Shown here piece by piece: positions 22,831 through 30,122 of a DNA stretch of 32,559 nucleotides. Numbering within the stretch: the stretch's first letter is position 1; every line of letters starts with the position of its first letter. The translations under genes were made by a program, and so were the position numbers. A model generated the notes under the pieces. The model worked only from the letters and a program-made list of their open reading frames with translations. It was not told the DNA's origin and did not search any database. Source of the stretch: Actinomycetota bacterium (GTDB lineage: Bacteria; Actinomycetota; CALGFH01); assembly GCA_036280995.1 (NCBI GenBank), contig DASUPQ010000239.1, forward strand, positions 1 to 32,559. Reading direction: 5' to 3'.

Positions 22831-25038
22831 ATGGCAGGCTACCAATCCACCTACCGGGTGCAGCTGTCGGGGGCATTCCCGTTCGCGGCCGCCCGGGCGG
22901 TCGTGCCCTACCTGGCCGACCTGGGCGTGTCCCACCTCTACACCTCGCCGATCCTGCGGGCCCGGAGCGGCTCGACCCACGGCTACGACGTCGTCGACCC
23001 GACCCAGGTCAGCCCCGAGCTGGGCGGCGAGGCCGGCCTGCGCGAGCTCGTGGCCGCCCTCCGGGACCACGGCATGGGCCTGGTCGTCGACCTGGTCCCC
23101 AACCACATGACCACCTCGGACGAGAACCCCTGGTGGGTCGAGACCCTGGCCGGCGGCCCGGCCGCCGCGGCCGCCCGGGTGTTCGACATCGACTGGCAGG
23201 CCGGTGGCGGCAAGGTCCGGCTGCCGGTCCTCGGCGCCCCCCTCGACCAGGTCGCCGGCCAGGTCCGGGTCGAGGGCGGCTGGGTCGTCTACCACGAGCA
23301 CCGCTTCCCGCTGGCCCCCGGCACCGACCGGCTGGAGCAGCAGCACTACGAGCTGGTCGAGTGGCGCCGGGCCGCCGTCGACCTCAACTACCGCCGCTTC
23401 TTCACCGTCAACGAGCTGATCGGGGTCCGCCAGGAGGACCCGGAGGTGTACCGGCTGACCCATGCCACCGTCCTCCGGCTGGTCGCCGAGGGCCTGGTCG
23501 ACGGGGTCCGGGTCGACCACATCGACGGGCTGGCCGACCCGGCCGCCTACCTGCGCCGGCTGGCCGCCGAGGTGCCGTTCGTGGTCGTGGAGAAGATCCT
23601 CGAGGACGGCGAGGACCTGCCGCCGGCGTGGCCGGTCGCCGGTACCACCGGGTACGAGTTCCTGGCCGTGGCCGACGGGGTGCTGGTCGACCAGGCGGCC
23701 GCCGGAGCGTTCGCCGACGGCTACCGGCGCCTCACCGGTGCCGACCCCGACCCGGCGGCCGTCGCCCTGGCCTGCAAGCGGGAGCGGCTGGAGCGCGACT
23801 TCGGCGGCGAGGTCGCCGGGGTGGCCCGGCACCTGCCCGGCGACCAGGCGGCCAGCCGGGCCGCCGTGGTCGAGCTGGCCGCCCGCCTGCCCGTCTACCG
23901 GACCTACGTCACCGACGTCGTCTCCGGCACCGACCGGGCGCTGGTGATCTCGTCGGCCCAGGCGGCCCGGCCGGCCCTTGACCCGGCCGGGGCATCGGCC
24001 CTGGACCGGCTGGTCGCCGCCCTGCTGCTGGAGGACCCGGCGCCCGAGGCGGTCCGCCGCTTCCAGCAGCTCACCGGGCCGGCCATGGCCAAGGGGGTCG
24101 AGGACAGCGCCCTGTACCGCGACACCCGCCTGGTCGCCCGCAACGAGGTCGGCGGCAACCTGGGCCGCTTCGGCCGCCCGGTGGCCGAGCTGCACCAGGC
24201 CAACGCCGAGCGCGAGGCCCGCTGGCCCCGCTGCCTGCTCGCCACCTCGACCCACGACACCAAGCGGGGCGAGGACGTCCGCGCCCGCCTGGCCGTGCTC
24301 AGCGAGTGCCCGGCCCGCTGGTGGCCCCTGGCCGCCCGCTGGACGGCCCGCCTGGGCGCCGGGGTCGACCCGGCCGACGCCCTGCTGCTCTGGCAGACCA
24401 TGGCCGGGGCGTGGCCGCTGGAGCAGGAGCGGTGCCTCGCCTACCTGGAGAAGGCCATCCGCGAGGCCGGGCTCCACACCACCTGGACCGACCCCGACCC
24501 GGCCTACGAGCGGGCCGTGGCCGACCTGGTCGGCCGCGCCTACGCCGACGCGGCCTTCCTGGCCGACCTGGAGGCGCTGGTCGCCGAGATCGCCCCCGCC
24601 GGCCGGGTCAAGGCGGCCGGCCTGGCCCTCCTCCGCCTGACCAGCCCCGGCGTCCCCGACACCTACCAGGGCACCGAGACCGAGCAGCTGGTCCTGGTCG
24701 ACCCCGACAACCGCCGCCCCGCCCCCTTCACCCCCGACGACTCCCTCAAGTTCCGGGTCACCCGCACCGCCCTCCGCCTGCGCCGCGGCCACCCGGACCT
24801 GTTCGCCGGCTACCGCCCGGTCGACGCCCCCGGCCACCTGGTCGCCTTCACCCGCGGCGACGACCGCCTGGCCGTGGTCGTCACCCGCCTCCGGACCGGG
24901 GGCGAGCCCGCCGGCCCGGTCGACCTCCCGCCAGGCCCCTGGCGCGACCTGCTGTCGGGTGCCACCCACCCCGGCGGCCCCACCCCGGCCGGCCGGCTCC
25001 TCGGCGACCTGCCCCACGCCCTCCTGGTCCGCGCCTAA
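22831..25038 (+). CDS. treY: malto-oligosyltrehalose synthase (TreY, GH13_26)
   Basis: A 735-residue intramolecular transglycosylase that turns the reducing-end linkage of maltodextrins into a trehalose linkage; TreZ then releases trehalose. The signature start is STYRVQL, followed by YLADLGVSHLYTSPIL, STHGYDVVDP and VVDLVPNHM. Catalytic residues are nucleophile Asp229 in DGVRVDHIDGL, acid/base Glu254 in FVVVEKIL and Asp476 in ATSTHDTKRGEDVRARL. The C-terminal region has SPGVPDTYQGTE and LVLVDPDNRRP. No treZ or treX partner lies beside it, although glgX may supply debranched dextrins. No ribosome site precedes ATG 22831, which favours leaderless translation. Confidence 0.95.
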   Translation: MAGYQSTYRVQLSGAFPFAAARAVVPYLADLGVSHLYTSPILRARSGSTHGYDVVDPTQVSPELGGEAGLRELVAALRDHGMGLVVDLVPNHMTTSDENPWWVETLAGGPAAAAARVFDIDWQAGGGKVRLPVLGAPLDQVAGQVRVEGGWVVYHEHRFPLAPGTDRLEQQHYELVEWRRAAVDLNYRRFFTVNELIGVRQEDPEVYRLTHATVLRLVAEGLVDGVRVDHIDGLADPAAYLRRLAAEVPFVVVEKILEDGEDLPPAWPVAGTTGYEFLAVADGVLVDQAAAGAFADGYRRLTGADPDPAAVALACKRERLERDFGGEVAGVARHLPGDQAASRAAVVELAARLPVYRTYVTDVVSGTDRALVISSAQAARPALDPAGASALDRLVAALLLEDPAPEAVRRFQQLTGPAMAKGVEDSALYRDTRLVARNEVGGNLGRFGRPVAELHQANAEREARWPRCLLATSTHDTKRGEDVRARLAVLSECPARWWPLAARWTARLGAGVDPADALLLWQTMAGAWPLEQERCLAYLEKAIREAGLHTTWTDPDPAYERAVADLVGRAYADAAFLADLEALVAEIAPAGRVKAAGLALLRLTSPGVPDTYQGTETEQLVLVDPDNRRPAPFTPDDSLKFRVTRTALRLRRGHPDLFAGYRPVDAPGHLVAFTRGDDRLAVVVTRLRTGGEPAGPVDLPPGPWRDLLSGATHPGGPTPAGRLLGDLPHALLVRA

Positions 25039-25127
25039 CCGGCCACGACCGCGCAGGACACCAGTCACCCGTCGGCGGAGTCCACGACCGGTTCGCCGTT
25101 GTCGGCCTGGTCTGGTAGAGCTTGGGC

Positions 25128-26043
25128 ATGACGACCTTCGAGCTGGTGCCGGCCGGGCCGTTCTCGCTGGAGGCGGGGGCGGCGTTCCTGGAGGGGTTCT
25201 CGCCGGCCGCGTACCGGGGGGCGGGGGCCGGGCACCTGCACCTGGCGTTCGTGCCGGACGGGGAGGAGGCGGCGGGCGGGGTGTGCCTGCGGCAGCCGGA
25301 CGGGGTGGTCGTGGGGGAGGTGTTCGGGGATGCCGACCCCGGGGCCGTGCGGGAGCAGGTGGCGCGGATCCTGTCGCTGGACGTGGACGGGAGCGGGTTC
25401 CCGGCGGTGGGGCGGCGCGACCCCGTGGTCGGCCGGCTGCAGGGGCGCTGGCCGGGGCTGCGGCCGGTGGGGTTCTGCTCGCCGTACGAGGCGGCCGCGT
25501 GGGCGCTGATCGGGCACCGGATCCAGATCGTGCAGGCGGCCAGGATCAAGGAGCGGATGGCGGCCGCGCTGGGCCAGGCGGTCGACATCCACGGCGACGT
25601 GCGCCATGCCTTTCCCGGGCCGGGGCGGCTGGCCGGCCTCGAAGGGTTCCCGGGGGCTGTTCGAGGGCAAGGTGGCCAACCTCCGCGCCCTGGCCGTTGA
25701 GGCGATGGACGGCCGCCTCGACGGAGCCTGGCTGCGCCAGCTCCCACGCGACCAGGCCCTCAAGGAGCTGAAGCAGCTCCAGGGGATCGGCGACTTCTCG
25801 GCCGAGCTGGTGCTGCTCCGCGGGGCCGGCGACCCCGACCACCTGCCCCTGCACGAGCCCCGCCTGTGCCGCGGGGCGGCCATCGCCTATGGCCTGGACG
25901 AGCCGCCCGGCCGCGAGTGGCTGGAGGAGCGCGCCCAGGCCTGGCGTCCCTACCGGACCTGGGTCGTGCTCCTGCTCCGGGTCCTGCTCGAGGCCGAGAC
26001 GGGCGAGACCGGCGGCACCCGCGACGTCGGCGGGCGCCGCTGA
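25128..26043 (+). pseudogene. frameshifted AlkA-like DNA-3-methyladenine glycosylase
   Basis: Two overlapping frames together make one HhH-GPD glycosylase of about 304 residues. Frame 1 runs from ATG 25128 (TTFELVPAGPFSLEAGAAFL) to about 25650 (FPGPGRLAGLEGFPG). Frame 2 resumes with LFEGKVANLRALAVEA, LQGIGDFSAELVLLRGAGDP (the helix-hairpin-helix) and YRTWVVLLLRVLL up to the TGA at 26041. Removing one G from the run GGGGG at 25652-25656 joins them. Either the gene is inactivated or this is an indel error in the assembly. The expected catalytic aspartate after the hairpin is replaced by Glu in PLHEPRL. TAGAGC lies six bases before the ATG and no ribosome site is seen. It ends 19 bases from glgP, convergent. 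Confidence 0.75.
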
Positions 26044-26062
26044 CCCGCGGCCGCCGCCCCGG

Positions 26063-28597
26063 TCAGGCCCAGGCGACCAGGCCGAGCTCGGAGGCGGAGG
26101 CCAGGCCGACGTGGCGGGGGACGACCCGGACGGTGTAGCCGAAGGCGCCCGGGGTGGCCAGGGGGACCTCGCCCTCGAACGCCCAGCCGTCGGTGGTGCG
26201 CTCGCCGTCCTGCTTGAGGGTGGTCAGCGCGACCTCGGGGAGCTCGTCGGCGTCGTCGACCCGCCCGTAGGCGACCTGGACCTCGACCTCGTCCGGGTCG
26301 AGGTCGCCCAGCTCGACGAAGGCCCTGACGGTGAACCTGGCCCCGAGCAGGCGCTCCTTGACGCCGTTCTCGACCCGGCGCACGGACACCCCCGGCCACG
26401 CCGCCGCGGCCCGGCGCTTCCACTCGGCGAGCTCCTTGGAGGCGGCGAAGTCGTCGCCGGCCAGGCGCCGCGAGGTCGTGGCCGCGGGCAGGTAGTAGCC
26501 CTCGGTGTAGTCGCGGACCATGCGGCTGGCCAGGATGGCCGGTCCCAGCGAGACCAGGTTGTGCTTGATCATCGAGATCCAGCCCCTGGGCAGGCCGTCC
26601 GGCCGGTCGTAGAACAGCGGCAGGACCTCGTGCTCCAGCAGGTCGTAGATGGACGCCGCCTCCAGCTGGTCGCGGCGGTCGGGCTCGATGGTCGGGTCGT
26701 CGGCCGAGGGGATGGCCCAGCCGTTGTGGCCGTCGTACAGCTCGTCCCACCAGCCGTCGCGGATCGACAGGTTGAGGCAGCCGTTGAGGGCCGCCTTCAT
26801 GCCGCTGGTCCCGCAGGCCTCGTACGGCCGCAGCGGGTTGTTGAGCCAGACGTCGGACCCGGCGACCAGTGTCCTGGCCATGGCCATGTCGTAGTCGGGC
26901 AGGAACGCGACCCGGTGCCGGACCTTGGCCTGGGCGGCGAAGCGGGCGAAGTCGGCGATCAGCGACTTGCCGCCCTCGTCGGCCGGGTGGGCCTTGCCGG
27001 CGATCAGCAGCTGGATCGGCCGCTCCTCGTCCAGCAGCAGCCGGGTCAGCCGCTCCTCGTCCTCCAGCAGCAGGGTGAGCCGCTTGTAGGAGGGCACGCG
27101 GCGGGCGAAGCCGACGGTCAGCACCTCCGGGTCGAAGGCCCGGTCGATCCAGCCGAGCTGGCCCTCGCTGGACCCTCGGGCCAGCCAGGCCCGCTTCAGC
27201 CGGGCCCGGACGTCGTCGACCAGCCGCTCGCGGGCGATCCGCCGCACCCGCCAGATGTCCTCGTCGGGGGTGTCGGCCAGCGGCGCCCAGGCGGCGCCCG
27301 AGACGCGGAAGTCGGCCCCGAGGCGGCGCTCGAACAGCTCGCTGAACTCGCGGTTGATCCAGGTGCCGGCGTGGACGCCGTTGGTGACGTGCCCGATCGG
27401 CACCTCGGCCTGCTCGAAGCCGGACCACAGGCCGCGGAACATGCCCCGCGACACCTGGCCGTGGAGGCGGCTGACCCCGTTGGCCCGCTGGGCCAGGCGC
27501 AGGCCCATGATGGCCATGTTGAACATCGAGTGGTCGCCGTCGGGCTCGGCCCCGAGCTCGACGATCTGGTCGACCCCGATGCCGGTCTCGACCCCGTGCC
27601 CGCCGAAGTAGCGCTCGATGAAGGACCGCGGGAAGCGGTCGATGCCGGCCGAGACCGGCGTGTGGGTGGTGAAGATGGTGCCGGCCCTGACCGTCTCGAT
27701 TGCGGTGGCGGCGTCCAGGCCCTGCTCCTGGATGAGGCGGCGGATGCGCTCCAGGCCGAGGAACCCGGCGTGGCCCTCGTTGGTGTGGAACACCTCGGGC
27801 TCGATTCCGAGGGCGTGGAGGGCGCGGACCCCGCCGATGCCGAGCAGGATCTCCTGGCGCAGCCGGTGCTCGCCCCCGCCGCCGTAGAGGCGGTCGGTGA
27901 CCGCCCGCTCGGCCGGGCCGTTCTCGTCCACGTCGGAGTCCAGCAGCAGCAGCGGCGCCCGGCCGACCTCGGCCCGCCAGATCTGGGCGTGGAGCACGCC
28001 GTCGGGCAGGCGAACCGAGACCAGCAGCGGCTTGCCGCCGCCGTCGCGGACCAGCTCGAAGGGGAGCTCGTGGGGGTTGAAGGCCGGGTAGGACTCCTGC
28101 TGGCGGCCGTCGGCCGTCAGCGACTGGCGGAAGTAGCCCGAGCGGTAGAACAGGCCGACCCCGACCACGGGGACGCCCAGGTCGCTGGCCGCCTTGAGGT
28201 GGTCGCCGGCGAGCACGCCGAGGCCGCCGGAGTACTGGGGCAGGACCTCGCTGACGCCGAACTCGGGCGAGAAGTAGGCGATGCGGGAGGGGGCGTTGGC
28301 CAGGGTCTGGTACCAGCGGGGCTCGTCCAGGTAGGTCTCGAGGTCCTCGAGCAGGGCCTGCTGGCGGGCGAGGAAGTCGCGGTCGGCGGCGGCCTGCTCG
28401 AGGACGTGGGCGTCGGTCTCGTTCAGCATGCGCAGCGGGTTGTGCCCGGAGGCCTCCCAGCCGGCGGGGTCGATGGCGCGGAACAGCTCCTGGGTGGCCG
28501 GGTGCCAGCTCCAGCGGAGGTTGTGGGCGAGGACGCGGAGGGGGGTGAGGGCGTCAGGCACGGTGGGCAGCACCGTGAATCGGTGTAGAGGTCTCAT
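26063..28597 (-). CDS. glgP: alpha-glucan (glycogen/maltodextrin) phosphorylase, GT35
   Basis: An 844-residue alpha-glucan phosphorylase releasing glucose-1-phosphate from chain ends. The N-terminal DUF3417 segment (LRVLAHNLRWSWHPATQELF) marks the short-form alpha-glucan phosphorylase subfamily rather than the classical muscle-like type. Recognisable parts are AYFSPEFGVSEVLPQYSGGLG, NEGHAGFLGLERI, TTHTPVSAGIDRF, GHVTNGVHAGTWI and, near the C-terminal lobe, EACGTSGMKAALNGCLN with the pyridoxal-phosphate lysine at about residue 601. ATG 28597 is preferred to an upstream in-frame codon because TATGAT lies nine bases before it and the 17 extra residues look unconserved. With GlgX and MalQ in the window this completes a glycogen breakdown set. 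Confidence 0.93.
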   Translation of the reverse strand: MRPLHRFTVLPTVPDALTPLRVLAHNLRWSWHPATQELFRAIDPAGWEASGHNPLRMLNETDAHVLEQAAADRDFLARQQALLEDLETYLDEPRWYQTLANAPSRIAYFSPEFGVSEVLPQYSGGLGVLAGDHLKAASDLGVPVVGVGLFYRSGYFRQSLTADGRQQESYPAFNPHELPFELVRDGGGKPLLVSVRLPDGVLHAQIWRAEVGRAPLLLLDSDVDENGPAERAVTDRLYGGGGEHRLRQEILLGIGGVRALHALGIEPEVFHTNEGHAGFLGLERIRRLIQEQGLDAATAIETVRAGTIFTTHTPVSAGIDRFPRSFIERYFGGHGVETGIGVDQIVELGAEPDGDHSMFNMAIMGLRLAQRANGVSRLHGQVSRGMFRGLWSGFEQAEVPIGHVTNGVHAGTWINREFSELFERRLGADFRVSGAAWAPLADTPDEDIWRVRRIARERLVDDVRARLKRAWLARGSSEGQLGWIDRAFDPEVLTVGFARRVPSYKRLTLLLEDEERLTRLLLDEERPIQLLIAGKAHPADEGGKSLIADFARFAAQAKVRHRVAFLPDYDMAMARTLVAGSDVWLNNPLRPYEACGTSGMKAALNGCLNLSIRDGWWDELYDGHNGWAIPSADDPTIEPDRRDQLEAASIYDLLEHEVLPLFYDRPDGLPRGWISMIKHNLVSLGPAILASRMVRDYTEGYYLPAATTSRRLAGDDFAASKELAEWKRRAAAAWPGVSVRRVENGVKERLLGARFTVRAFVELGDLDPDEVEVQVAYGRVDDADELPEVALTTLKQDGERTTDGWAFEGEVPLATPGAFGYTVRVVPRHVGLASASELGLVAWA

Positions 28598-28606
28598 GAT
28601 TGAACG

Positions 28607-28635
28607 ATCATACAAGCGCTGCCTGCCGGCGCAGG
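28607..28635 (-). promoter_or_regulatory. glgP promoter (-10 TATGAT) with an overlapping inverted repeat
   Basis: TATGAT on the minus strand (28612-28607) ends nine bases before the glgP ATG, without a ribosome site. CCTGC (28622-28626) and GCAGG (28631-28635) form a hairpin or operator-like repeat that overlaps the place of the -35 element, so a repressor could bind there. The rest of the 137-base gap up to 28734 holds the sigma gene leader, without a clear promoter. Confidence 0.45.
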
Positions 28636-28734
28636 TCGGCGTCCACACCGATCAGGGCGCGCTGTCACAACGGCGCCATAACAGCCCGCAGAATCGGGTG
28701 GTAACGAACCGCCGCCAGCAGCGATGAAGGGGGG

Positions 28735-29286
28735 ATGGCCGAGCTGACCGAGGTCGACGTGGAGGCGATGGTCCGGGACGCCCGGGCCGGGGACGCCCAT
28801 GCGCTCGGGCGGCTCTACGACACCTACCGCGACCGGGTCGCCCGGTTCGCGACCGGCAGGCTCGGCGACGCGGAGAAGGCGGAGGACGTGACCAGCGAGA
28901 CGTTCGAGGCGGTGCTGCGCAACCTCGGCTCCTACCGGGCCGGCACCGACTTCGAGGCGTGGCTGTTCACGATCGCCCACCGCCGGGTCGCCGATCACTT
29001 CCGGCGCCGGTCGCGGCGGCGCGAGGTCGTGCTGGACGAGGCCGTCCAGCCGGCCGTCGGCGGGCCCGAGGAGGCCGTGCTGGCCGCCGAGCGTCGGGCC
29101 GAGGTCGCCTGGGCGTTCCGGCGGCTCCGGGCCGACCAGCAGGAGGTCCTGGCCCTGCGGGTGCTCGGCGGCCTGTCGGCGGTCCAGGTCGGCGAGGTGC
29201 TCGGCAAGTCGGAGGGCGCGGTGCGGGTCGCCCAGCACCGGGCGCTGCGCTCGCTGCGGGAGGCGATGGGGGTGACGGCACCGTGA
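28735..29286 (+). CDS. ECF-type RNA polymerase sigma factor (BldN-like)
   Basis: A 183-residue group IV sigma factor. Region 2 (about 25-95) has LYDTYRDRVARFATGRLG, the acidic AEDVTSETFEAVL core-binding/-10 segment and WLFTIAHRRVADHFRRR. Region 4 (about 120-175) has the helix-turn-helix QEVLALRVLGGLSAVQVGEV and KSEGAVRVAQHRALRSLRE. The style of region 2 (EDVTSETF) resembles the BldN group. AAGGGGGG (28727-28734) touches the ATG directly, an unusually tight ribosome site, so a slightly later start is possible. It is followed, with a GTGA overlap, by its likely anti-sigma factor, then by a Ser/Thr kinase. Confidence 0.9.
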   Translation: MAELTEVDVEAMVRDARAGDAHALGRLYDTYRDRVARFATGRLGDAEKAEDVTSETFEAVLRNLGSYRAGTDFEAWLFTIAHRRVADHFRRRSRRREVVLDEAVQPAVGGPEEAVLAAERRAEVAWAFRRLRADQQEVLALRVLGGLSAVQVGEVLGKSEGAVRVAQHRALRSLREAMGVTAP

Positions 29287-30122
29287 CGGAGCCCCGCGGG
29301 AACGGGCCGATGGACGGCGACGACGACCTGGCCGCCCTGGCCGGGCTCGACCTGGCCCTCGACGAGCTGGCCGCCGGACACGACCTCCCGGCCGGCGAGG
29401 TCGCCGGCAATGCCGCCGACCTGGCCGCCCTGGCCGCCGACCTGCGCGCGGCCATGCCGGCCCCGCCGCCCGAGGCGGCCGAGCGCGGCCGGGCCGCGTT
29501 CCTGGCCGCGGCGGCCGGCGGCCGGCCCCGGGGCAGGGTCTGGCGGCGCTCGCTGCCGCTGCGGCTGGCCGCCGTGGCCGCCGCCCTGGTCGTGCTCGTG
29601 GCCCTGCCGGCGGCGGCCAGGCAGGCCGACCCGGGAACGGCCCTGTGGCCGGTCCGGTCGGTGGGCCAGCAGGTCCGCGACCGCCTGACCGACGACCCGG
29701 TCGACCGGGCCCGCCTGCGCCTGAACACGGCCGCGGACTACCTCGCGGCCGCCGAAGGCGCCGGCGAGGAGGGCCGCGAGGACATGGCCGACGCGGCCGA
29801 GGAGAAGATCGAGGCCGCCGTCGAGGCCCTCAAGGACCTCTCCGGCCCGCAGGTGGCGGCCGTGCGGGCGCGGGCCACCCAGCTCGAGGCCCAGGTCGAG
29901 AAGCTGGAGCGCCAGAAGGACGCCGACGACCGCTCCGGGTCGGGCGGGGAGACCGAGCCGGGCGACGACCGCTCCGGCCCCGGCGGCGACGACGACCGCT
30001 CAGACGACGACCCGGCCGACGACGACAACTCCGGGCCCGGCGGCGACGACGACGGTGGGTCGGGCAAGGGGTCCTCGGGCTCCGGATCGGGGTCCCAGCG
30101 GTCGGGGTCCGACGATGGCTGA
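29283..30122 (+). CDS. membrane-anchored anti-sigma factor (RsbN/DUF5667-like)
   Basis: A 279-residue single-pass protein. The cytoplasmic N-terminus (1-90) is acidic and alanine/leucine-rich with a helical LAALAGLDLALDELAAG stretch, likely to hold the sigma factor. One TM helix lies at about 92-112. The outer part begins DPGTALWPVRSVGQQVRDRL, the pattern of DUF5667 as in the Streptomyces anti-sigma factor RsbN, followed by a helical, coiled-coil-like region (165-212). A 68-residue tail of D, G and S (DDRSGPGGDDDRS and similar) ends it. Position straight after an ECF sigma gene with overlapping codons supports the assignment; I cannot align the sigma-binding part to a known anti-sigma domain. 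Confidence 0.75.
   Translation: MTEPRGNGPMDGDDDLAALAGLDLALDELAAGHDLPAGEVAGNAADLAALAADLRAAMPAPPPEAAERGRAAFLAAAAGGRPRGRVWRRSLPLRLAAVAAALVVLVALPAAARQADPGTALWPVRSVGQQVRDRLTDDPVDRARLRLNTAADYLAAAEGAGEEGREDMADAAEEKIEAAVEALKDLSGPQVAAVRARATQLEAQVEKLERQKDADDRSGSGGETEPGDDRSGPGGDDDRSDDDPADDDNSGPGGDDDGGSGKGSSGSGSGSQRSGSDDG

Noticed and set aside
25652-25656. Programmed frameshifting at the G run of the glycosylase
   Set aside because: No family precedent known to me, no slippery heptamer or following pseudoknot recognised; a mutation or assembly indel is simpler.
25889-28588. An 899-codon open frame on the plus strand opposite glgP, and similar long frames opposite glgX, malQ and treY
   Set aside because: Shadow composition (VVGDQVDLG-type runs), no domain, and the opposite strand encodes well-conserved enzymes.
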